From contig CAZLKN010000032.1 of the NCBI GenBank assembly GCA_964560135.1, positions 1-36,952 of the forward strand: a stretch of 36,952 bases of DNA, written 5' to 3'. The DNA comes from CAZLKN01 sp964560135 (lineage in GTDB: Bacteria > Actinomycetota > JAICYB01). A program made the translations under genes and the position numbers. The notes under the pieces were generated by a model. That model was not told where the DNA came from. It searched no databases and saw nothing but the letters and a program-made list of their open reading frames with translations. How positions within the stretch are numbered: the stretch's first letter is position 1; each line of letters begins with the position of its first letter. Shown here in pieces: positions 14,337-22,028 of the stretch.

Positions 14337-16829
14337 GTGGCGATCACCCGCGAACGGGACGGCTTCGAGGCGCTGTACGACAACCCTCCGGGCCTCGGAC
14401 GGCTGACGATCGTCAACCACAAGCCCGTGGGGCTCAGGTTCCTCGTCACAACCCTCGTCTTCTTCGGGCTCGGAGGCGTCCTCGCGCTCCTCATGCGACT
14501 CCAGCTCGCGATCCCCGAGAACCGGTTCATCGACCCGCAGACCTACAACGAGCTGTTCACGATGCACGGCACGACGATGATGTTCCTGTTCGCCGTGCCG
14601 TTCATGGAGGCGCTGGCCGGCTACATCCTCCCGTTGATGTTCGGCGCCCGGGATCTCCCCTTCCCACGCCTGAACGCCTTCAATTACTGGTGCTACCTGT
14701 TCGGTGGCACGCTGCTGTACTCGAGCTTCCTGTTCGGGCTCGTCCCCGACGGCGGCTGGTTCATGTATCCGCCTCTCACGGGGGCGGAGTTCTCGCCGGG
14801 CCCGGCGCTGGACTTCTGGTTCCTCGGGGTCACCTTCGTGGAGATCGCCACCATCGGCGCGGCGATCGAGATCATCGCCCTGATCCTGAAGATGCGCCCC
14901 CCCGGGATGCGACTCGACCGGATCCCGCTGTTCGGCTGGTCGATGCTCACCGTCTCGTTCATGATCATCTTCGCCTTCACGCCGCTCGTGGCCGGAACGA
15001 TGATGTTCGAGCTCGACCGCAAGATCGGCACCGCCTTCTTCGTCCAAGCCGCCGGCGGGGACGCGCTGCTGTGGCAGCACATCTTCTGGTTCTTCGCGCA
15101 TCCCGAGGTCTACATCATGTTCCTGCCGGGGGCCGGGATCGCCTCGATGATCATCCCCGTCTTCGCCCGGCGCGCGATCGCCGGCTACACCTGGATCACC
15201 GTCGCCACGGTGGCCACCGGATTCGTATCGTTCGGGCTGTGGATCCACCACATGTACGCCACCGGCCTGCCGATGCTGACCCTCAGCTTCTTCGCCGCCG
15301 CAAGCTTCATCATCGCGATCCCCTCCGGCGTCCAGGTCTTCGCGTGGCTGGCGACCCTCGCTACCGGGAGGATCCGTTGGTCCACTCCCCTGCTGTTCGT
15401 CATCGGGTTCATCGTGATCTTCACCATCGGGGGGATCACCGGGGTCATGGTCGCCGCCACGCCATTCGACCTCCAGGTGCACGACAGCTTCTTCGTGGTC
15501 GCCCACTTCCACTACGTGCTCGTCGGCGGAGTCGTCTTCCCGGCCATCGCTGCGCTCTACTTCTGGTTCCCGAAGATCACGGGACGGCTGGCAGGTGAGG
15601 GCCTCGGGAAGTTGAGCTTCTGGCTGACCTTCATCGGCTTCAACCTCACCTTCTTTCCACAGCACCTGCTCGGCCTGTTCGGCATGCCACGGCGCGTCTA
15701 CACCTATGAGGCGGGCCTGGGATGGGAGCGGGACAACATGCTGTCCACCATGGGCGCGCTGCTGCTCGCCGTGGGCCTGCTCGTGACCGTCGTCAACCTC
15801 CTGGGAGCACGCCGGCGCGGCCTGCCCGCCGGACAGGACCCCTGGGGCGGAGACACCCTGGAGTGGTCGCTGGCCTCACCCCCGCCGTCCTCCAACTTCC
15901 GGACGATCCCGGTCGTGTCCGGCCGACACCCCATCTGGGACGACCCCCACCCGGGGCGGATGTACGAGGCCGCCGAGAACGAGCCCTGGGGGTTGACCGC
16001 CTCCCCACGGTCGTGGCGGGCCTCACTGGCCACCAGCCTGCTGGAGGCCCGCCCGGAGCATGTGGTCCATCTGCCCGCTCCCACGGCCTGGCCGCTCGGC
16101 GCCGGGGTCGGGACGCTGCTGTTCTTCGTCGGCGTGCTGGCCGACGTCTACCTGCTCGTGTTCGCCGGGATCGCCGTCTTCGGGGTCGCGCTGTTCGCGT
16201 GGATCCGGATCGCCGAGGACACCACCGTTCCGGACGACGACCCGGCCGCCACCGGGCTCCCCGTGAGCATCAGTGGCGGCCGCTCGGTGCAGTGGATGGG
16301 CGCGCTGCTGAGCGCCGCCGTCGCCCTGATCCTCGTCGGCACGTTCGTGAGTTCCTTCTTCTATCTCCGGGCCCACGACGTCGCCTGGCCCCCGGACGGG
16401 GTACCCGCCCCCGGCTCGCTGCTACCGGCCGTTGCCACGGGCATCCTGCTCGCTGCCGCGTTTCCGATCTGGTGGGCGTGGCGGGCCCGCGGTGCGCCGG
16501 CCGCGGTCCGCCGGGGACTCGGCAGCGTGATCCTCCTCGGCGTGGGGTACCTCGTTGTCCAGGTCGTCCAGTTCGCCGAGATGCTCCCGGACGCCCGTCC
16601 GGATGCACACGTCTACGCGGCCTTCCTCTACGCGATGCCCGGCCTCCAGATGGTCCTCGTCGTCATCGGGATCGTCCTGGCGGCGATCCCGGTCGTCCGC
16701 AGCTGGCGGGCGCCGCTGCCGGGACGACTCGCCCTGCTCACGGACAACGCGGGTCTGTGGTGGGTGGTCGTCGTCGTGTCATGGGTATTGACCTCCGTCA
16801 CCCTGTACCTCGTCCCGAAGGCGCTATGA
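14337..16829 (+). CDS. cytochrome c oxidase subunit I/III fusion (caa3-type)
   Basis: An 830-residue fusion. Residues about 1-560 are heme-copper oxidase subunit I: heme a ligand H77 (TMHGTTMM), CuB ligand H255 with E257 and cross-linked Y259 (HPEVY), CuB ligands H304-H305, and heme a3/a ligands H390 and H392 (AHFHY). Glu257 of the D-channel puts it with A1-type oxidases. After a linker with two extra helices (about 585-630), residues about 650-830 are a subunit III domain with five helices. Fused I/III proteins are known from Thermus caa3. The start is GTG 14337 after TAGGAG. It is the first gene of a nine-gene respiratory operon section. Confidence 0.93.
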   Translation: MAITRERDGFEALYDNPPGLGRLTIVNHKPVGLRFLVTTLVFFGLGGVLALLMRLQLAIPENRFIDPQTYNELFTMHGTTMMFLFAVPFMEALAGYILPLMFGARDLPFPRLNAFNYWCYLFGGTLLYSSFLFGLVPDGGWFMYPPLTGAEFSPGPALDFWFLGVTFVEIATIGAAIEIIALILKMRPPGMRLDRIPLFGWSMLTVSFMIIFAFTPLVAGTMMFELDRKIGTAFFVQAAGGDALLWQHIFWFFAHPEVYIMFLPGAGIASMIIPVFARRAIAGYTWITVATVATGFVSFGLWIHHMYATGLPMLTLSFFAAASFIIAIPSGVQVFAWLATLATGRIRWSTPLLFVIGFIVIFTIGGITGVMVAATPFDLQVHDSFFVVAHFHYVLVGGVVFPAIAALYFWFPKITGRLAGEGLGKLSFWLTFIGFNLTFFPQHLLGLFGMPRRVYTYEAGLGWERDNMLSTMGALLLAVGLLVTVVNLLGARRRGLPAGQDPWGGDTLEWSLASPPPSSNFRTIPVVSGRHPIWDDPHPGRMYEAAENEPWGLTASPRSWRASLATSLLEARPEHVVHLPAPTAWPLGAGVGTLLFFVGVLADVYLLVFAGIAVFGVALFAWIRIAEDTTVPDDDPAATGLPVSISGGRSVQWMGALLSAAVALILVGTFVSSFFYLRAHDVAWPPDGVPAPGSLLPAVATGILLAAAFPIWWAWRARGAPAAVRRGLGSVILLGVGYLVVQVVQFAEMLPDARPDAHVYAAFLYAMPGLQMVLVVIGIVLAAIPVVRSWRAPLPGRLALLTDNAGLWWVVVVVSWVLTSVTLYLVPKAL

Positions 16830-17182
16830 GCGAGCAGCCGACCACCGCCGAGGTCGCGAACCCCCGCAGGTTCGGGCTCTGGGTCGCGGTCGTCGCCGGC
16901 CCGACGGCCTGGGCCGTGCACCTGATCGCCGGGATCCTGCTCGTGCCGCTCGCCTGCGGGATGGCGAACCCCCTGGTCTTCCACCTCAGCGCCCTGGCGA
17001 TGGCAGGCGTCACGGTCGGGGCGCTGGTGACTCTCGTCCGGGCACGCGACCCCGACCGGCTCCCGGTGAACCGGCAGCTCCACGGATTCCTCGTGCTCTT
17101 CGGGATCCTCATCGCGGGGATCTCGCTGACTCTGATCATCGCCGACTGGCTTCCCGTCGTCTTCATCGACCCATGCCTGTGA
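16826..17182 (+). CDS. small three-helix membrane protein of the oxidase operon
   Basis: A 118-residue protein with three membrane helices (about 17-40, 49-71 and 86-112), one conserved-looking His (WAVHLIAG) in the first and another between helices (LVFHLSAL). The start overlaps the oxidase I/III stop (ATGA) and its own end overlaps the next gene. By position it may be an oxidase subunit (subunit IV-like) or an assembly factor. No family motif is recognised. Confidence 0.75.
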   Translation: MSEQPTTAEVANPRRFGLWVAVVAGPTAWAVHLIAGILLVPLACGMANPLVFHLSALAMAGVTVGALVTLVRARDPDRLPVNRQLHGFLVLFGILIAGISLTLIIADWLPVVFIDPCL

Positions 17183-17598
17183 TCACCGTCCGTGCCGCCG
17201 CCGTGCTGTTCGCCGGGCTGGTCGTGCTCGCGGCCTGCCGGCCCTTCGGCGACCGTCCGTCCGGGGACCGGACGCGGACCGAGGGCCCGGTTTCGCCCGA
17301 GGTGCTGGTCCTTCCCGGGGCCGACGCCGACCGCGGACGCACGGCCATCGGGGACCACGGCTGTGGGGCCTGCCACGTGATCCCCGGCATCCGCAACGCC
17401 CGCGGCCGGGTGGGCCCGCCGCTCACCGGCCTGCGTGAGCGCGGGGTGATCGCGGGGCGGCTGTCCAACAGCGGCGAGAATCTCGCCCGCTGGATCCGCG
17501 ACCCGCAGACCGTCTCACCCGGCAACGCGATGCCGGACCTCGGGTTGTCGGAGCAGGAAGCCCGCGACATCGCCGCCTATCTGCTGGAGCGACGATGA
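17173..17598 (+). CDS. monoheme cytochrome c lipoprotein (copy 1)
   Basis: A 141-residue protein with lipobox LAAC22, so it is lipid-anchored outside the membrane. It has a single heme c site C64-G-A-C67-H68 followed by VIPGIRNARGRVGPPL, and a Met ligand in GNAMPDLG. It probably shuttles electrons between the QcrC-like subunit and the oxidase. It is clearly a paralog of the cytochrome at 21513-21914, sharing CHVIPG, RVGP, NLARWIRDPQ, PGNAMP and EARDIAAYLL. The start at ATG 17173 overlaps the previous gene by 10 bases. Confidence 0.92.
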   Translation: MPVITVRAAAVLFAGLVVLAACRPFGDRPSGDRTRTEGPVSPEVLVLPGADADRGRTAIGDHGCGACHVIPGIRNARGRVGPPLTGLRERGVIAGRLSNSGENLARWIRDPQTVSPGNAMPDLGLSEQEARDIAAYLLERR

Positions 17599-18338
17599 AG
17601 GCGCTGATGCTGGGTCTGGTGGCCTTCACGGGCTTCGTCCTCGCCCCGCCCTCCATCACCGCCGGACGGGAGTCCCCCGAGCGGGGTGCGCGCAGCCCCG
17701 AGCCCACCGACGGTCGCACGGTCTGGCTGCAGGACTGCGCCTTCTGCCACGGCGCGCAGGCGGACGGCACCGCCCGGGCCCCCAGTCTGGAGGGCACGGG
17801 AGCCGCCTACACCTACTACATGGTCTCCTCCGGGCGTATGCCGATCGAACGTCCCGACGAGGACGTGACCCCTGGGCCGTCCTCCTATCCTCCAGAGATG
17901 GTCGAGGAGCTGGCGCGATACGTGGCCTCCCTCGTAGGGGGCCCGGGCATCCCACCCGCGCGGCCCGAGCGCGGCGACCTCGCCCTCGGCGGGCGGTTGT
18001 TCCGGATCAACTGCGCCGCCTGTCACGGCGCCACCGGCATCGGGACGGCGCTGCCCTCGGGGGTCGAGGCACCACACCTCCGAGATTCCGGGCCTCGCGA
18101 GATCGCCGCCGTCCTGGTGGTGGGTCCGGGAAACATGCCGCGGTTCTCACCGCCGCTGTCGGCTCATGAGATCGACTCCATCGCCCGTTACGTCCTGGAA
18201 CTCCGCGCGCCCGCGAGTCCCGGTGGGCATCCACTCGGTTTCGTCGGGCCCCTCGCGGAGGGCGCGGTGGCGCTGTTCGTCGGCCTGGCCGGCCTCGTGC
18301 TGGCCGCACGATGGATCGGGAAGAGGAGGGAACCCTAG
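17595..18338 (+). CDS. qcrC: diheme cytochrome c subunit of the bcc complex (QcrC-like)
   Basis: A 247-residue protein with an N-terminal signal helix, two heme c sites (C48-A-F-C51-H52 and C140-A-A-C143-H144) and one C-terminal membrane helix (about 218-240) ending in KRREP. That architecture is typical of actinobacterial QcrC, the cytochrome cc that replaces c1 and links bc1 directly to the oxidase. It overlaps the upstream cytochrome gene by 4 bases and touches the Rieske gene start, keeping the actinobacterial order qcrC-qcrA-qcrB. Confidence 0.9.
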   Translation: MKALMLGLVAFTGFVLAPPSITAGRESPERGARSPEPTDGRTVWLQDCAFCHGAQADGTARAPSLEGTGAAYTYYMVSSGRMPIERPDEDVTPGPSSYPPEMVEELARYVASLVGGPGIPPARPERGDLALGGRLFRINCAACHGATGIGTALPSGVEAPHLRDSGPREIAAVLVVGPGNMPRFSPPLSAHEIDSIARYVLELRAPASPGGHPLGFVGPLAEGAVALFVGLAGLVLAARWIGKRREP

Positions 18339-19190
18339 ATGGGAACCGGTGACCGCCGTTCGGAACCGTCGACCCGGCCGATCGCTGCCGGCTTCGTGAT
18401 CGCGATCCTGGGTGGCGTCGGCGCGGCAGCGACGTGGCTCGCCGGCGGCCAGACCCAGTTGGAGGGCATCTTCCTCGCCCTGGCCTTCGGTGGGATCGGC
18501 TACGGCCTGATCCGGTGGGCCAAACACTTCACCGACCAGGGCCCCTTCGTCGAGGAGCGCGAAGCGCCGACCGAGGATCCGGCGGCACAGGAGGACGTCT
18601 CCGAGGACCTGATGGGCGGAGGCGGCGTCCTCGTGCAACGGCGCTCGCTCGCGCGACTGCTCGGCGGCGCCGTGGCGGCTCTGGGGCTTGCGGCGATCGT
18701 GCCGCTGCGCTGGCTCGGGCGGCGCCCGATCGCCGAACTGGTCCAGACGCCATGGGGGCCGGGCACACGCCTCGTCCTCCAGGACGGCACCCCCGTGCAT
18801 GTCGACGACCTCCCGCCGGGAGGGATCCTCGTCGTTTTCCCGGAGGGACACACCGACGCGCACGACGCGCAGACGATCCTGCTGCGCCTGCAGCGGATCC
18901 GTTCCCTCCCGGGACGCGAGGATTGGACCCCCGGGGGCCTCATCGCCTACTCGCGTCTATGCACCCACGCCGCCTGTCCGGTGGGGCTGTACGAGGAGGA
19001 GACCGACCTCCTGTACTGCCCGTGCCATCAGTCGGTGTTCGACGCCACCCGGGCCGCGGAGCCGCTGATGGGTCCCGCCACCCGGCGCCTGCCTCAGCTC
19101 CCGCTGGCGGTGGATGACGACGGGTTCTTGCGGGCCCGTGGCGACTACGCCGAACGGGTCGGGCCGGGCTTCTGGGAGATGCCGGGATGA
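18339..19190 (+). CDS. qcrA: Rieske [2Fe-2S] subunit of the bcc complex (QcrA-like)
   Basis: A 283-residue protein with three N-terminal membrane helices (about 14-35, 41-58 and 107-124), the actinobacterial QcrA topology, and a C-terminal Rieske domain. Ligands are C208 and H210 (CTHAAC) and C227 and H230 (CPCHQS); C213 and C229 form the disulfide pair. The second box has Gln in place of the usual Gly. It differs strongly from the Rieske protein at 5908 (two helices). ATG 18339 directly follows the qcrC stop, and the end overlaps qcrB (ATGA). Confidence 0.92.
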   Translation: MGTGDRRSEPSTRPIAAGFVIAILGGVGAAATWLAGGQTQLEGIFLALAFGGIGYGLIRWAKHFTDQGPFVEEREAPTEDPAAQEDVSEDLMGGGGVLVQRRSLARLLGGAVAALGLAAIVPLRWLGRRPIAELVQTPWGPGTRLVLQDGTPVHVDDLPPGGILVVFPEGHTDAHDAQTILLRLQRIRSLPGREDWTPGGLIAYSRLCTHAACPVGLYEEETDLLYCPCHQSVFDATRAAEPLMGPATRRLPQLPLAVDDDGFLRARGDYAERVGPGFWEMPG

Positions 19191-20530
19191 TCGCCCGCGT
19201 CGTGCGCTTCCTCGATGATCGTCTCGCGGGGGCGAGCCTCGTACGGAAGGCATTCAAAAGAGTCTTCCCCGACCATTGGTCGTTCCTGCTCGGCGAGATC
19301 GCCCTGTACGCGTTCATCGTCGTCTGCATCACCGGCGTGTACCTCGCGTTCTTCTACCGCCCCGGCGTCGCCCAGGTGGTGTACGACGGACCGTACGAAC
19401 CGCTGCGCGGGGTGCAGATGAACGAAGCCTTCGAATCGGTCCTCCGGCTCAGCTTCGAGGTCCCCGGAGGGCTGCTGATGCGCCAGATGCACCGCTGGGG
19501 GGTCCTGGTGTTCATCGGTGCGGTCTTCCTGCATCTGCTGCGGGTCTTCTTCACGGGGGCCTTTCGACGACCGCGCGAGATCAACTGGATGATCGGCCTG
19601 ACGATGCTGATCGTGGCGATCATCACCGCCTTCAGCGGCTACTCGCTTCCGCACGATCTGCTCTCGGGTGTGGGGCTGCGAGTCGCGTACTCCCTCATCC
19701 TGTCCGTCCCCGTGATCGGCACGTGGCTGGTCGGGCTGGTCTTCGGCGGGGAGTTCGTCGAAGCGAGGATGCTGAGCCGTTTGTACTTCCTCCACATCCT
19801 CGTGCTCCCGGGGATCCTCGCCGCCCTGCTCGCCGCCCACATGGGGGTCCTGGTGCGCCAGAAGCACACGCAGTTCCCGGGCCGGGGCCGCACCGAGCGC
19901 AACGTGGTCGGCCACCGCCTCTGGCCGACCTATGCCGGAAAGACGGTGGGACTGTTCTTGTTGGTCTTCTCCTTCATCGCGCTCCTCGGCGGCGTGATCC
20001 AGATCAACCCGGTCTGGATCTACGGTCCCTTCGAGCCGTGGTTCCTCACCACACCGGCGCAGCCGGACTGGTACCTCGGCTGGATCGAGGGCGCGCTGCG
20101 CCTGTTCCCACCCTGGGAGCTCGAGCTGTTCGGTTACCTGATCCCGAACCCGTTCTTCCCGGCGGTACTCCTGCCGGCCCTGACCTTCGGGACGCTGTAC
20201 GCGTGGCCGTTCCTCGAGGCCCGCATCTCGGGGGACCGGAACCGCCACGAGCTGCTGGACCGTCCCCGCGAGCATCCGGTGAGGACCGCGGTCGGCTGCG
20301 GCGCGCTGAGCTTCTACGCCTTGCTGCTGATTGCCGGGAGCAACGACCTGATCGCCTCGACGCTCGGGGTCCAGGTGATCGCGGTCACCCACACGCTGCG
20401 GGCCCTGGTGCTGATCGTGCCGCCGGTCGTCGGCTTCGCGACCTACCGGATCTGCAAGGAGCTCGTCCGCAACGAGACCCGCCGGTCGCAGCAGCAGCGG
20501 ATCGAACAGGAACGGGAGCCCACGGCATGA
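19187..20530 (+). CDS. qcrB: unsplit cytochrome b of the bcc complex (QcrB-like)
   Basis: A 447-residue cytochrome b containing both the heme-binding half and the quinol-site half. Heme b ligands are H102/H116 and H203/H218 (spacing 14 and 15). The Qo-site motif is PDWY (AQPDWYLGW), and the characteristic QKHTQFPG loop of actinobacterial QcrB follows helix D. It is shorter than mycobacterial QcrB (about 550), lacking the long C-terminal extension. It oxidises menaquinol and passes electrons to the Rieske protein and hemes b. It overlaps both neighbours by 4 bases. Confidence 0.93.
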   Translation: MIARVVRFLDDRLAGASLVRKAFKRVFPDHWSFLLGEIALYAFIVVCITGVYLAFFYRPGVAQVVYDGPYEPLRGVQMNEAFESVLRLSFEVPGGLLMRQMHRWGVLVFIGAVFLHLLRVFFTGAFRRPREINWMIGLTMLIVAIITAFSGYSLPHDLLSGVGLRVAYSLILSVPVIGTWLVGLVFGGEFVEARMLSRLYFLHILVLPGILAALLAAHMGVLVRQKHTQFPGRGRTERNVVGHRLWPTYAGKTVGLFLLVFSFIALLGGVIQINPVWIYGPFEPWFLTTPAQPDWYLGWIEGALRLFPPWELELFGYLIPNPFFPAVLLPALTFGTLYAWPFLEARISGDRNRHELLDRPREHPVRTAVGCGALSFYALLLIAGSNDLIASTLGVQVIAVTHTLRALVLIVPPVVGFATYRICKELVRNETRRSQQQRIEQEREPTA

Positions 20531-21516
20531 GGGCTACCGCAAGGTTCGCCGCGTGCCTCGTTGTCTTGGCCCTCGGCTCCTGCGCCCCCGAGGCGCCATC
20601 GCCCCTGGATCCCGGCGGACGGGGCGCATCGCTCGTGCTGCCTCTGTGGTGGGCGATGCTTGCCGCGGGCACAATCGTCCTCCTGGTGGTCGTCACCTTC
20701 CTCCTGGTGGGCCTGCGCCGTTCATCACGGCGGGACCGCCCCGAGATGCGGCCGGCGTGGGAGCAGAGGGTGATCCTGGCCGGCGGGGTGATCCTGCCGC
20801 TCGTGATCCTGGTTCCGCTCACGGCGTTCTCGGCATGGACGATGACCCGCAAGGATCTCCCCGCAGAGCAGGATGGCCTCACCGTCGAGGTGACCGGGCA
20901 CAGGTTCTGGTGGGAGGTCCGCTACCCGCAGCATGGCATCGTCACCGCCAACGAGATCCATGTGCCGGCCGGACGCACGGTGGAGCTGCACCTGGACAGC
21001 GCCGACGTGATCCACAGCTTCTGGGTGCCGCGGGTCCACGGGAAGCTGGACATGGTCCCCGGGAAGACCAACACGCTGCGCATCGAGGTGGCCGAGCCCG
21101 GCACGTACCTCGGCGCGTGCGCCGAGTTCTGCGGGATCCAGCACGCCAACATGCGGTTCCACGTCGTCGCCCACACCGAGGACGACTTCGCGGCGTGGGC
21201 GCGGCGTGAGGCGGCCCCCGCCGCCGAGCCCGCCGACGAGCAGGCGACCCGGGGCCTCGAGGTCTTCCTCGGCACCACCTGCGTCGCCTGCCACGCGATC
21301 CGCGGGACGCCTGCCGACGCACGTGTGGGACCCGACCTCAGCCACTTCGCCTCCCGTGAGACCATCGCCGCAGGGACGGCGCCCAACCGGCCCGGCTATC
21401 TGGGCGGGTGGATCGCCGACCCCCAGAGCATGAAGCCGGGCACCCCGATGCCGCCGACGAGCCTGGAGCCCCAGGAGCTCCTCGACCTCCTGCACTACCT
21501 GGGGACGCTGAGATGA
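20527..21516 (+). CDS. cytochrome c oxidase subunit II with fused cytochrome c (caa3-type)
   Basis: A 329-residue lipoprotein (lipobox LALGSC) with two membrane helices (about 38-60 and 78-98). The cupredoxin domain holds the full CuA set: H163, C198, C202, H206 and M209 (CAEFCGIQHANM). It is followed by a fused cytochrome c domain with C252-V-A-C255-H256 and a Met in GTPMPP. This is the caa3-type subunit IIc, partner of the I/III fusion at 14337. The start ATG 20527 overlaps the qcrB stop; the end overlaps the next cytochrome gene. Confidence 0.95.
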   Translation: MRATARFAACLVVLALGSCAPEAPSPLDPGGRGASLVLPLWWAMLAAGTIVLLVVVTFLLVGLRRSSRRDRPEMRPAWEQRVILAGGVILPLVILVPLTAFSAWTMTRKDLPAEQDGLTVEVTGHRFWWEVRYPQHGIVTANEIHVPAGRTVELHLDSADVIHSFWVPRVHGKLDMVPGKTNTLRIEVAEPGTYLGACAEFCGIQHANMRFHVVAHTEDDFAAWARREAAPAAEPADEQATRGLEVFLGTTCVACHAIRGTPADARVGPDLSHFASRETIAAGTAPNRPGYLGGWIADPQSMKPGTPMPPTSLEPQELLDLLHYLGTLR

Positions 21517-21914
21517 CCGTCGCGCGCGTCCTGGGGGCCGCGGCCGCCGCCGGCCTGGTGACGGTGGCCTGCCAGGTTCCGCCGGAGCGCATGCCCCCGC
21601 CCCCCGCGGGGGTGGGGGACCCGGAGCGGGGCCGCGTCGCCATCTCCGAGCAGGGCTGCGGATCGTGCCACGTGATCCCGGGCGTCCGCGGGGCGGACGG
21701 CCGTGTCGGACCCACCCTGGAGGGCGTCGGCCGCCGGGCCTACATCGCCGGACGGCTGCCGAACAGCGCCGAGAACCTCGCCCGATGGATCCGCGATCCC
21801 CAGGCGATCGAGCCGGGCAACGCCATGCCCACCGTCCCGATGACGGAGGACGAAGCGCGCGACATCGCGGCGTACCTCTTAGCCGAAACGTGGGGCCAGC
21901 CGCGGCGACGCTGA
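21513..21914 (+). CDS. monoheme cytochrome c lipoprotein (copy 2)
   Basis: A 133-residue protein with a lipoprotein-like N-terminus (VTVACQ) and one heme c site, C49-G-S-C52-H53. The Met ligand is in GNAMPTVP. It is closely related to the cytochrome at 17173-17598 along the whole heme domain, so an internal duplication brackets the qcr-ctaC genes. It also resembles the cytochrome domain fused to subunit II, so all three could have a common origin. ATG 21513 overlaps the ctaC stop. It is the last gene of the operon. Confidence 0.92.
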   Translation: MTVARVLGAAAAAGLVTVACQVPPERMPPPPAGVGDPERGRVAISEQGCGSCHVIPGVRGADGRVGPTLEGVGRRAYIAGRLPNSAENLARWIRDPQAIEPGNAMPTVPMTEDEARDIAAYLLAETWGQPRRR

Positions 21915-22028
21915 AGCCGACACCCCGGGCATAGACCCCGCACTCGCTCGGGAAGGATTCGAATAGAGGATTCATGACTTGCAGATCGAAGTACGCGATC
22001 AGGGGATGTCGACCGCGGGGCTCTTCCT

